Shown here in pieces: positions 33,013-44,373 of a stretch of 64,000 nt of DNA. The DNA comes from Lathyrus oleraceus. Its lineage: Eukaryota > Streptophyta > Magnoliopsida > Fabales > Fabaceae. The notes under the pieces are model-generated. The model saw only the letters and a program-made list of their open reading frames with translations. It had not been told where the DNA came from and ran no database searches. A program made the position numbers and the translations under genes. Location: contig NC_066583.1 of assembly GCF_024323335.1 (NCBI RefSeq), forward strand, positions 365,239,877 through 365,303,876. The letters are read 5' to 3'. How positions within the stretch are numbered: position 1 is the stretch's first letter; the number at the start of each line of letters is the position of its first letter.

Positions 33013-36000
33013 ATGGACCAAGTACAGAAAGAGCTGGCTGATATGCGTGAAAGGATGGATCAGTTCATGACATTGATGACTGGTATGGCAGAAGGCCAGG
33101 AAAAGCTGAGGGAATTGGTTGAGCAACCGAGACCCGATCCGGAGGTGGAAATACCAAATGTTGAGGGAAACCCTGATAACCCTGGGAACGCTGATAACCC
33201 TGTGAACACTGGTAACGCGGGTAACGCAAATGCTGATGGAAACCCGGGTAATGTTGGCAACACAGGGAATGTTGGAAATGGTATTGGCGGAAGGTACAAT
33301 GTGAATCAAGGAATTCGGATTAACAGGCGCCCCGTTACTGAAGATTATCAGTATGATCAATTTTCTTTGCACGACGAGGCCCTCGAGACCACTCGTCGTA
33401 TGGATGAGCTTGCTAAGAAGCTCAAATCTTTGGAGTCTCAAAATTCCTTAGGCTTTGATGTCACAAATCTTGGTCTGGTTCAGGGAGTAAGGATTCCTCA
33501 CAAGTTCAAACCCCCTAATTTTGAGAAATACAACGGGGCTTCTTGCCCACGCACTCATCTCCAATCTTATCTGGGAAGGTTGGGAGCTCACACGGAAGAT
33601 GAAAAGCTGTGGATGTACTATTTTGAAGACAGCCTAACTGGAGCTTCTCGTGAATGGTATTCTCATTTGTCTCGTACTACCATCAAGAGCTGGAAAGACT
33701 TGGCAGAGGCTTTTGTCAAGCAATATCAATACAACTTGGACATGGCTCCAAATCGGACCTTGTTGCAAGGTTTGTCTCAGACTGCCAAGGAAACCTTTAG
33801 AGAGTATGCTCAGCGTTAGAGACAGATTGATGCATCCGTCCAACCCCCTATGTCTGAAAGGGAGATGGCGGACATGTTCATGAGCACTCTTCAAGGCTAT
33901 TATATTGAGAGATTGGCTGCTTGCCCGTCAATCAGCTTTGCAGAGATAGTAATTGTTGGAGAAAGAATCGAGAGTCTGTTGAAGATGGGCCGAATTCAAG
34001 ACAATAGTGCTTCCAACTCATCAGGTCCCAAGAGACCGTTTGTTGGTAACGGTCAGCGAAGAAAAGAAGGCGAGGCAAGCGTTGTGTATGCCGGCAGAAG
34101 CAGGGGTAGAGGACGCCCTAATTATTATTAAGATCAAGTGGCCGCAGTCACTATTCCAACACCTGTTCCTCAACCGCAATATCATCTGCAACAACTACCC
34201 AGGTACAACAATCAACAACAAGGAGGTAATCCGGGTCAGCAGAGACACTATTAACAACGTCCAAGGCAGACGGACCGGGTCATCGAACCAATCCCAATGC
34301 CTTATTCAGTATTACTTCCCAAGCTGATTGACATGAATCTGGTTACGTTGAGAACTCTGGCCCCACCAATCGATCCCAATAATTTGCCTAGAGGTTATGA
34401 TGTCAACGCCAGATGTGCTTTTCACTCCAACACACCTGGCCATACTACAGATAATTGCAAGGCTCTCCAGTTAAAGGTACAAGATTTGAGAGATGCCCAG
34501 GCTATCAATTTTGCTCTGGTGCCTAATGTTATCCAGAACCCGATGCCGGCTCACGGCGGGCAGAGGATTAATGTTGTTGATAGTGGGGAAACTTTGAATT
34601 TGGTTTCTGATGTGACTAAGGTGAAGACTTCGCTATCGGTGGTTAAAGACCGACTTCTGAAAGGACAGATTTTCCCGGGCTGTGGGGAAGAATGCAGAAA
34701 TTGTTAAGCTGCCGAAAACGGATGTGACAGTTTGAGAAGGGGTATTCAACAACTGATAGATGAAGGTTGTCTTCAGTTCGATCAGGCCCGTCCAGTGAAG
34801 AATGATGTATCGACGGTGACGTTTTATTTCACTCCTGAAGAAATATATGTTCCCGAGACACTCGCTCCGACAATAATATATTTCCCAGAAAGTACAGAAC
34901 CAGCAGCGGTGAACATCGAAAGTTCAGCACCAGTTGCAATTTACTCTGACAGCCCTCAACCGACTTTGGTTGGTCCGATCACCATCACAATACCAGGACC
35001 TGTTCCGTATGAGAAAGACAGTGCTATCCCGTGGCACTATGGGGCTGATATCTACTGCCAGGGGCAGAAAGTTAACGAAGAAGACATTAACATTGGTAGC
35101 TCCGCTGTAGACAATGTTGGAGGGGTTGGTGGCTTCACTCGCAGTGGACGCCTATTTGCACCATCAACATTACGCGCGAATACTGAAGCCGAGGCAGCTG
35201 CCAAGGCTAAAGGGAAACAGATGGTCGCCGAAGAGGTTACTACTGAGGAAGATCCTCCTAAGACCGCATTCGAGAAGGAAGTGGATGAGTTTATGAGGAT
35301 TATCAAGAAAAGTGACTACAAGGTAGTCGACCAGCTAAATCAGACACCCTCAAAGATCTCCATTCTCTCACTATTGCTGTGCTCTGAGGCGCACAGAGCA
35401 GCCTTGTTGAAAGTACTGAATATGGCATATGTTCCACCGGAGATAACTGTTAACCAGCTGGAGTCGGTAGTTTCCAATGTAAACGCTAGCCGGGGGCTAG
35501 GTTTCACCGATAATGACCTGACATCTGAGGGCAGGAATCACAACAAAGCCTTGCATATCACAATGGAGTGCAAAGGGGTGGTGCTTTCCCATGTTTTGGT
35601 TGATACAGGCTCTTCTCTGAACGTTCTTCCAAAGAAAGCCTTAACGAAGTTGGATTGCGATGACACCATCCTGAGGCCAAGTAACTTAGTTGTGAGGGCT
35701 TTTGATGGCTCTAAGAGAGCTGTCTTTGGCGAAGTTGAGTTGCCAGTTAAGATTGGACCGCAGGTATTCAAGAGTACCGTTTATGTGATGGATATCCAAC
35801 CTGCCTACAGCTGTCTGCTAGGTCGGCCTTGGATTCATGTTGTCGGTGTTGTTACTTCTACCCTCCACCAGAAGCTCAAATATGAACTAGAAGGTCAGGT
35901 CGTCACTGTCTGTGGTGAAGAGGATATTTTTGTTAGCCACATGTCTACATTTAAGTATGTAGAGATGGACGGCGAGATGCACGAGATGCTGTGTCAGGGC

Positions 36001-36384
36001 GTCGAAGCCATAAACATCAATGAGGTCGCGCCCGAAGCTGTCTTTTCACCTGAGTTTGAGAAGGTCGGGACTTCTATCTCTTCATACAAGCAAGTTGTTA
36101 AAGTGGTTAAAGCTGGTAATGCCCAAGGCTGGGGCAAATTTGTGGAGCCAGTCATCAAAGAAGACAAGTTTGGATTGGGGTATGCTCTGGGATCTCAGAA
36201 GAATGAAACAGGTACTCTCTCCAGCGGGGGTTTGGTTTCTCCCCATATCGTCAATGCTGCAGATGAAGACAAGGCTGACAGCGACTGTGACTTAGATAGC
36301 TGGATTCGCCCGTGTGTCCCGGGAGAAAAGCTCGACAATTGGTCGTCTGAAAAAACCGTCCGGGTTACTCTACTGAAAGAGTGA
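33013..36384 (+). pseudogene. gag-protease of element C, four in-frame stops
   Basis: One continuous frame of about 1,124 codons. Gag (MDQVQKELADMRERMDQ; GNA/GNP repeats; KFKPPNFEKYNGASCP; FREYAQR; CAFHSNTPGHTTDNC knuckle) leads into an acidic linker, then a retropepsin-like aspartic protease with VLVDTGSSLNVLP (near 35597) and [12 protein letters not shown], then a G-patch-like tail (GWGKFVEPVIKEDKFGLGYA). Stops at 33817 (TAG), 34129, 34252 and 34705 (TAA) break it. Comparison with B shows three replaced W, Q and Q codons, typical of C-to-T changes. From 34732 on it is open for 550 codons. The final stop overlaps the expected intron donor (aaaga|gTGA). Confidence 0.9.
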
Positions 36385-36630
36385 TTTTTATTGTTTTCCT
36401 TTATTACATGCATAATAAAGTCTTACACTTTGCCCAAGGTGTAACGGCTCATTTGTAGGGCCATCCATTTAGTTACACTTCGCAATTATTTTTATCATCA
36501 ATAAAGGACGGCTTTTGCAAACAATTTTGTGTTCTCTTTCTTTCAGTTTTTTTTCTACTTTTACAAAAAAAATGGCAATGTTTCTTTTTTCGTTTTTTCT
36601 TTCTTTCCAAAAAAAATCTCTCATTCTAAG
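36385..36630 (+). other. Probable intron region of element C
   Basis: Equivalent in position to the introns of A and E: it starts at the donor overlapping the gag-pro stop and ends before the pol frame. It contains an inverted repeat, TTACACTT (36423-36430) with AAGGTGTAA (36436-36444), and T-rich tracts with ttctttcag. The exact acceptor could not be fixed by frame. Confidence 0.45.
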
Positions 36631-37691
36631 GTAGAGCATGATCCTCCATCATGCAGAGCGGACCACCCGGATCTCACTACTAACGACACTGCTATGGCCA
36701 AGTATGACTTCGACAATCCTATCTATTAAGCCGAAGAAGGGGTTGAGGAAGATTGTGAATTGCCTGAAGGGTTAGCCAGATTGTGGAAACAGGAGGACCG
36801 AGCTATTACACCTTATCAGGAGGTGATTGAGACCGTCAACATCGGCACCGCAGACGAAAAGAAAGAGATCAAGATCGGGGCAAGTCTACAGGCCGAGAGG
36901 AAAGACCGTTGATCATGTACTTGACTGTGTTAAAAAGGTCAATGGGTTGTGTGCTCGGTCAGCATGACGAGTCAGGTCGAAAAGAGCATGCAATATACTA
37001 CCTTAGCAAAAGTTTACCGACTGTGAACAAAGATACTCATTGCTCGAGAAAACTTGCCGCGCTTTGGCATGGGCTGCTCGCCGACTAAGACAGTATATGT
37101 TGACTCACACGACTCTATTGATATCAAAAATGGATCCAGTCAAGTATATTTTTAAAAATCCAGCACTTACCGGAAAGGTTACTAGGTGACAAATGATACT
37201 AACAGAGTATGACATCCAATACACTTCACAAAAAGCCATCAAGGGAAGTGTCTTGTCAGACTATCTTGCAGAGCAACCGATTGGTATACACCTCAGCCTC
37301 ATCTGGCTCCTTACAGAGACTACACGAGAAGATCGTTGACTTTCTTTTGAAGAAAACCAATTTGCTGATGCTTTGTTTACCTTGTCTTCGATGATTAAGG
37401 TGCTATGCTGGAACTACGTACCCAGAATTGACGTATCTCGGTCAGAGACGAATGAAGAAAGCATTTGGTCAAAAAGTGCGCCCTCGGGGGTATCAAGTCG
37501 GTGAATTGGTACTCAAAAGATTTCTTCCTCCCAACACAGATCACAGGGGCAAATGGACACCGAACTATGAGGGTCCGTACGTGGTTAAAAGGATTTTCTA
37601 TGGCGGAGCTTTGATGCTAACAACCATGGATGGCGAAGGATTCCCGTCCCCTATTAACTCAGACGCAGTTAAAAAAAAATACTTCGCATAA
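36631..37691 (+). pseudogene. Deleted pol remnant of element C
   Basis: Begins VEHDPPSCRADHPDL, with a TAA after YDFDNPIY (36727) that D shares. KKEIKIGASLQAERKD jumps to LIMYLTVL, so RT is missing at the same join as in B and D. The first RNase H is frameshifted by the same one-base loss and has a TGA in VTR*QMILTEYD, again shared with D. Only the tail of the archaeal RNase H (PHLAPYRDYTRRS...ADALFTLSSMI) remains, then the integrase C-terminus (37428-37691) with NYEGPYVVKRIFYGGALMLTT. No catalytic pol domain is complete. Confidence 0.9.
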
Positions 37692-37905
37692 AATAGACCC
37701 GCTGGACGATAAAAAGAATAGTCCAGGCAAAAAAAGGGCATCCCGACGAACCAAAAAAAAAAGAATAAAGAGGTTCGGGCAAAAATTAGGGATATAAAAA
37801 AGGAGTACACCCGGTGAGTCAAAAACCCAAAAGGGCGGCACAGGCAAAATGGGTATCCCGGTGGATTGAAAACCCGAAAAGGGGGCGATCCAGGCAAAAG
37901 TTAGG
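37692..37905 (+). promoter_or_regulatory. Four-unit stem-loop array after the pol remnant of C
   Basis: Units: CTGGAC/GTCCAG (37702-37707 with 37721-37726), CGAACC/GGTTCG (37747-37752 with 37772-37777), a degenerate third unit (intact in B), and TGGATTG/CGATCCA (37862-37868 with 37886-37892). Each is followed by GCAAAA or GGCAAAA. Confidence 0.65.
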
Positions 37906-38049
37906 GACTAAGCGAATGACTGTGATCTGAGTTCATCAGTGTTATATCACCGTTTCATTCAATCCGGCAATCTTCGAAGGTTAAAGATCGACTAATCATC
38001 CACTTCAGAAAGCAAGATGAGCAGAGCGTCTTGAGGACATACGAGCCAT

Positions 38050-38935
38050 AGCAGAGTCGAAACTCGGTGGGACCCCGTATCCCCATTGCCATTAGGATAG
38101 TTCTCTTTTTATAGCGATCACCTCTTTTCAGGGATCAGCTTCCTGATACCCTCGCCTATTCCTGGCACAAATTTTCTCCCCAGTAAGAGTCGAATAATTT
38201 AGTTAAAGAGCCTCTTTATTTTTCATTTATCAGTTTGTTTGCAAAAATGTCCGAATTTTTGATAAAACATATTGCATATGAACATAATGGTGGCTTTTGC
38301 AAATGATTTGCACAGGAAAACATTTAAAATTGCTTTGAATGTGCTTAATCCCGGACGGTGAATTCAAACCGAGTAATTCCCCCGAGGCATACGTGTATTT
38401 TTGGTTGCAGGTCACAGGAACCGGATGCCAAGTCATGAATCCTCATCCCCAAGCGGTTGACAAAGTCTCTCCTCAGCAGAGCATGTTCCCCATCAGAGTT
38501 GACAGTATCCAGACTATATATCCCCAGCGGAGTTGACAGTGTCAGACGGTATCTTCCTAGCAACAGCGGAGTGGTTGCATAACCAACAGATGAGAGGGTG
38601 GTGTTCCCAGTGTTCATCTCATTCCCCAGCAGATTATTTTTAACAGATTTGTTAATCCCCAGATTGAGGGCGGTTAGCAAGTTCATATCCCCAGCAAAGG
38701 TCGTTTCCTACGACATTTCCCCATGAAGTGTTTTCCCCACAGACTCTCCTCACAGAGCCTCCCCGAACAAAGTTTCCATAGTTGATACTCCCCCCGCAAG
38801 GTCAACTTTTCAAGCAGCCAATTTATTTTTGGTGGCTCATTGGTCCCGGCAGACGGATCATTCCCCACAGAGCATTCAAGGATTGATACAGCGATATGTT
38901 CCCTACCGGAGTTTGCTTCCCCAAGCAGATTTCTT
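38050..38935 (+). repeat. Primer-tRNA-3'-end-like motif array in C 3' UTR
   Basis: About ten segments resemble the sequence complementary to the primer-binding site: AGCAGAGTCG (38050), TCCCCAGTAAGAGTCG (38177), TCCTCAGCAGAG (38470), TCCCCATCAGAGTTGACA (38487, 15 of 18), TCCCCAGCGGAGTTGACA (38521, 15 of 18), TCCCCAGCAGA (38623), TCCCCAGCAAAG (38688), and weaker ones to 38935. No gene is seen. Confidence 0.65.
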
Positions 38936-39039
38936 TTTACACCATGCATAACATTTGCATTTGCATGCATATCATATCAAGCATACACATAAGCTGATAA
39001 ACAGGTTCTTCCAAGCAGACTGAAGAATTACTTTATAAC

Positions 39040-39375
39040 CAAGGTCATGAGATCCAGCCAGAGCATCAAGCGTGAGTGATCCAGCCTGAGGGTCGTTTTG
39101 AAGATTCAGCCTGAGAATCGTTTTCCAGTGATCCAGCCTGAGGGTCATTTCGAAGATTCAGCCTGAGAATCGTTTTCCAGTGATCCGGCCTGAGGTTCAT
39201 TTTCAAGATTCAGCCTGAGAATCGTGTTCCAGTGATCCAGCCTGAGGGTAATTTCGAAGATTCATCTTGAGAATCGTGTTCCAGTGATCCAGCCTGAGGG
39301 TCATTTCGAAGATTCAGCCTGAGAATCGTGTTCCATTAAGCCAGCCTAAGGCTCAATTTGAAGATTCCCCAATGA
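39040..39375 (+). repeat. 52-bp tandem repeat in C 3' UTR
   Basis: About five units of gatccagcctgagggtc plus gattcagcctgagaatcg, the same repeat as 6395-6720 in B and 47590-48000 in D. Confidence 0.9.
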
Positions 39376-39584
39376 AGTCGCCTACAAGCTTTATTTCCCC
39401 AGCAAGCCCAAGTCTAATTGAGGAGTCGTTACAACATGTTCTAGCCCGAAGAATATGTACGAAGCCCAAAAGTGGAATATTCTCGAAGCTGCATATCTAA
39501 TATGAAGGTTGGGTGTAGATTTCAAAAGAGGGTCACCCAGCGCATGCCTCAGATGCGGGATCCTAATGATGGGAATTTATCATC

Positions 39585-39920
39585 AAAACAATCCAGATCT
39601 AGCCAGAAGATCGAAGTCAGGTCTAGCCCGAAGACCGGAAATAGATTCAGCCAGAGAATCGAAACAATTCAGATCTAGCCAGAAGATCGAAGTAGATTCA
39701 GCCAGAGAATCAAAGGAAATAGATTCAGCCAGAGAATCGAAACGAAGGAGATCTAGCCAGAAGATCGGAGAAGATCTAGCCAGAAGATCAAAATCGTATC
39801 CAGCCCGAGGATCAAAATTAATATCCAACCAGAGGACTAAATTGAGTATAGGTTCAGCCAGAGGATCGAAACTCCAGATTAAGCCAGAAGACTAATTCAG
39901 ATCCAGCCAGAGGATCGGAA
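39585..39920 (+). repeat. GATC-bounded short tandem repeats in C 3' UTR
   Basis: Units such as agatctagccagaagatcg and gattcagccagagaatcg alternate, as in B (5600-6185) with fewer copies. Confidence 0.87.
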
Positions 39921-40066
39921 GAAAAATAAACAGCGCAGTGTATTTCCGCGTTTTTGTGGTTTTCTCAGAGCGCAAATTTTCGGTCTGTCTTTGGTATTCA
40001 ATCACAGCTCACCCCGTTTGTCTGATAAGCTGTTCGCTTTCATCCTACTCGGGTTAGCTGATGATT

Positions 40067-40079
40067 GAATAGGGGCAGC
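40067..40079 (+). promoter_or_regulatory. Polypurine tract of element C
   Basis: GAATAGGGGCAGC abutting TGTAACACC of the 3' LTR. Confidence 0.9.
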
Positions 40080-41744
40080 TGTAACACCCCAAAATTTGCC
40101 CTCCTCATTCATGCATTCATTTAGCATTTCATATTGCATTTCATCATGTCAATCAGAATTAGATCCAAGAAACTTTTTTAAAAAAAAATAAAATAAAAAA
40201 CGAAAAAAAATAATAATAATAATTTTTTACAAAAAAAAATAAATAAATAAAAATAATAATAAAAAAATAAATAAAATATAATAGAAAAACTTGGACTTGG
40301 ACCTCTCTCATTTGAGCCCACAAAGCCATGAAAATCAGGTTATAAAAGAGGGAGATCAGACAGAAAAAGGAAGAGAAGCAAAATACTCTGAGGTTTCCTT
40401 GAAACAAAACCCTTGACAAAACCTGGAGAGGAACCTGACAGAGAACTCAGAGCAACCCTCATCTCACGCAAACCCTAACATTTCAACCGGTCTCTCCCAT
40501 CAGGTTTGCCTCATTCCCATAATTTTATGCTCTTAATTTGGATCATCTGAATGTATGAGATATAATGGATGAATTTCATTATGTTTTTGCCCACGGGTTT
40601 AATTATGCATGAATGGGTGAAACCTATGCCTTGAATGTTTAATCACATGATTTCTGAAATGTATGCCACAGGGTTTGAGGTTTCTGAAACCATACTGTTA
40701 TCCATGAAAAAAATGCTTATCGTGTTTCACTAACCCTTTTGTTGAGTTTTTGTGAGGGCTCACAGACTCTTGCAGAGATGGTTTGCGTGGTTTTCCCACT
40801 TTATTTGTGGGATACCCCCTGGAGGTTCATTCCGATTACCTGTACTGACTCACCTTTCTTTGATGGCATTAGCTTGGGAGATCCCTGGGTTTCTTACTCC
40901 TTTAATTATTGTTACTTCGGATCCTTATCCGTGTGGTACTTTTACCTCTTTTCCGCATTTTATCGCTTTCTTAGCTGGAAGACCTCGATAGGAGGCATTT
41001 GTTTTCTTTTGTTTATTTACTTTTGAGCCCCTTATTGGCACATTTACTTTATACATGTTTGTTTTGTATGTGTTCGTATCCCTGCAGGTAGCGCGGTTCC
41101 TTCGTCAAGGACTGCCTTTTTGCCCTTGAGCATCCCAAACCCTAAAACCCAAAGCAACACGTTAACTCCTTCTACTACAGGCGAGTAAGTCTCCAAAGGT
41201 CGAGCATCCGGTAGATTGCGTAGTGACATCGTTCGTCCAAAACCCAATCCATAACCCCGTAGTTAGCCGAACTATGTTTTGCTCTGATTCTCAGGCCAGA
41301 TGAGATACGTAGGCATAAGACGCGATGTCTTAGTGAGCACAATTACCCTTAACCCCTAGGTTGCCGAGCTACGAAGACTCTGATTCTCATATTCAGATGA
41401 GATACGTATGCAGTGGATGCGACATCCGCGCGAGTCATTTTCATTTAACCCCTTTTTTTTAGTAAATAACACATTAGATAAACCCACACCCTTTAGACAA
41501 GAACTACAAAAGTGGATCCCGTAGAGTACTACGGATGCGTAGGGGTGCTAATACCTTCCCTTCGCATAATCGACTCCCGAACCCAAGATTTGGTTGCGAG
41601 ACCCTGTCTTGTCCTTTCCTTTTTCAGGTTTACTTCGAGCGTTTCCTTTCCCTCCTTTGGGATGAATAACGCACGGTGGCGACTCTTCTGTCATTTTCTT
41701 TCGCCGGTTGTTTTTTCGCGCACTGTATTTTTCAGGTTGCGACA
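40080..41744 (+). repeat. 3' LTR of element C
   Basis: TGTAACACCCC to GCGACA. It matches 30275-31976 with about 17 substitutions and a shorter A-rich run. It ends exactly before the second actac. Confidence 0.95.
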
Positions 41745-41749
41745 ACTAC
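41745..41749. repeat. Right target-site duplication of element C (actac)
   Basis: Equal to 30270-30274; with C removed, E's protease reading resumes. Confidence 0.94.
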
Positions 41750-44373
41750 CACTCCACTTTGCCTCATGGGAGGCCCCTGATATGACAGTTTAGCAAGAGT
41801 GGATTTTGGCAATACATTGAGTGATGACCCTGTGTCCACTAACACATTGGACAGGGCATCGTCTTTACAGTTCATGGATATATGTAAAGCCAAATTATGG
41901 TCTTTTCCTTCCTCGGGAAGATCATCATCACAGAAGCTCAAATTGTTGCAGGCGGTTATATTTGCAACAATGCTATCAAACTGCTCAATCGTGACATCAT
42001 GATCCATGTATGCCACGTCCAATACCCTCTGCAACGCTTCGCGGTGTGGCTCTGAATTCAACAACAAAGATAAGACAGATATCTTTGATGGAGTTTATAG
42101 CAATTGATCCACAACATTATATTCACTCCTCTTGATGAGCCTCAGCATCTCATCACCATCATCTCTCAAAATGCTAGACTGGCCAACTAGGATAGGAGTA
42201 TTATTGGTTTTCACAACAACAAAGTCAACACCCTTCATAATAGGAATAGAATTATTTGAAGAAGAAGTCCCCACGGGACTGGCAGAATTGACAACAGCCT
42301 TCTTCACAACGTCTTCATGGGATTTCGGCTGAGCCGAGAAAACACGACCACTACGGGTCACTCCACTGACATCTGAAATGCTCACAACAGAGGTTGAGGG
42401 CAACGACACCTCCCTTCCATCTTCCAACATGACTGCATTATAACGGTAGGGAACCACTTTGTTTGATACATACGAGATCGGACCCGCTGGCTTGATCACG
42501 AGAGTTGGCGATACCTTCTTCTTGCTGCCATCATACTTGATAACAACAGGATCGGGAATTTTAAACACAGGAGTGATAACATCAACTTCATCTTCATTAC
42601 GATTCTGAAGTATCTCAATCATCCCTTGATCTATCATCTCTTGGATATCCCTTCTCACTTGACGGCATCCTCTCTCATTGATAGTGCACACCAGGCACCT
42701 ATCATGATCATGCTCATAATGGATGTGTTCACACAACAGCTTATGCATCTCAACCAAGGATTGCCTTATGTCATTCACATAGAGGACTTTGTACTTGCCA
42801 GGGCACCCCTGAACCATATTAATAGTTGATTTCCCATGCTCAGGCAATGGGTTCTTCTTCACATTAGGACCTACGTCCTCAAAGAACAGTATCCCACTCC
42901 TCACAAGGTCTTGCACCTTGGTCTTCAAAGGAAAACAATTCTCCACATCATTTCCGGGCGCACCGGAATGATACACACAGTGTAGTTTAGGCATATACCA
43001 CCACTGAGGATTGGCTGGTACAGCAGGAGGATCACGAGGAGTTATCAGCTTCCTATCGATTAAGGAAGGATAAAGTTCAACATATGTCATCGGAATCGGG
43101 TCAAAAGTTACCCTTTACCTCTCGTAGTTGATGGTGCTGGTGTTGTTATTATTGCGAGGCTTGTAAGCCTGTTGTTGACGAGGTTGTTGTTGTGGTTGTT
43201 GAGCTTCTCTAAAAGCAGGTTCTATATGAACCACCTGGTGTTGGTTAACAGTTGGTCGGACTTCTTTCCTCCTCTTAGAGGGTCTTCTCTTAATATGGGA
43301 AGAAACAACATTAGTCTCCCCTTCCTTCTTCCTAGAAAATCCTCCATATTTCTTTGCTGAGGAACTATCATCACGAGATAAACGTCCTTCACGGACCCCT
43401 TCTTCTAGCCTCATCCCCATATTCACCATTTCGGTGATGACCGAGGGAGCACTAAGAACCATGCGCTCGTAATAGAAAGAGCTCAAATTCTTCAAGAAGA
43501 TCTTTGTTATCTCCTTCTCTTCCAAGGGTGGCACTATCTGAGCTGCCAGTTCTCACCACCTCTGGGCGTATTCCTTGAAGGTTTCCTTGTCTTTCTGGGA
43601 CATTGCCCTCAACTGGTCCCTGTCTGGAGCCATGTCCATATTATATTTATACTGCTTTACAAAGGCCTCGCATAGATCGTTGAAAGTGCGGATGCTTGCA
43701 CTCTCCAGCCCCATATACCACCGGAGCGCAACACCTGTCATGTTATCCTGAAAGTAGTGAATCAGCAGTTGACCATTGTCGGTTTGCGTTGACGTCTTGC
43801 GAGCATACATCACAAGATGGCTGAGTGGACATGTATTTCCCTTATACTTCTTAAAGTCAGGCACTTTGATTTAATAGGGATTTTCTTGTTGGGCACCAGG
43901 CACAACTCAGCAGCATTTTTCCCAAAAAGGTCCTTACCCCTCAAAGTTTTCAACTCCTTGCGCAGCTCAAGGAATTGATCTTTCATCTCGTCCATTTTCT
44001 CATATACGTCTGAGCCCTCAGATGGCTCGGAATGATAAATGGTGTCGTCTACACATGGGAGAGTGTGCACAACGGGAGTTGGCAGAGAAAGGACCGGGCT
44101 AGATGCCGGCATAAAAGCAAGAGTGGGAGTGAATCCCTCTGGTATGAAGTTGGATGGCATTCCCCAAGGGAATCCAGCTGGCATAGTTGGAGCGAAATGG
44201 GTTCTAGCAGCAGACACCGTTGAAGTAGCTACCTCATAAATGACCATCCTCACGGGAAGAGTTGCAGGAGTTGGTGAAGCTTGACTTTGCGCGGCCAGAA
44301 CTGACTCCATCATGGCAGTCAGTCTAGCGATCTCTTCCTTCAGGTCCCTGTTCTCTTGCTCGAGATGTTCCAT
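41745..44373 (-). pseudogene. gag and protease N-terminal part of element E
   Basis: Start ATG at 44373 (MEHLEQENRDLKEEIARL), homologous to A's gag start. It has the Retrotrans_gag core in 43553-43864 (ALRWYMGLESASI, AFVKQYKYNMDMAPDRDQL), then EEKEITKIFLKNLSSFYYERM, a Q-rich stretch, and CVYHSGAPGNDVENC, a knuckle-like motif. The protease active site is VLVDTGSSLNVLP (near 41830), split soon after by element C. Defects are a frameshift near 43860, a stop in AQRW*ELAAQ (near 43545), a stop in NYER*RVTF (near 43116) and a stop near 42100. Unlike A, the DTG triplet is intact. Confidence 0.88.

Larger units (their letters stand above)
30275..41744 (+). mobile_element. Element C: non-autonomous Ogre-like element nested in E
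   Basis: A complete 11.5-kb insertion with LTRs at 30275-31976 and 40080-41744, primer-binding site, leader, gag-protease frame, pol remnant without RT or integrase core, 3' UTR arrays and polypurine tract. Same family as B and D. It keeps the protease that B lost and has a different leader. LTR divergence is about 17 substitutions in 1.68 kb by eye. The first LTR base pair reads TA instead of TG. Confidence 0.95.

Noticed and set aside
33013..36384. Programmed readthrough or recoding at the four in-frame stops of C's gag-pro
   Set aside because: The stops are scattered, B or D has sense codons at the positions that can be compared, and most fit single C-to-T/G-to-A changes, so decay is simpler.
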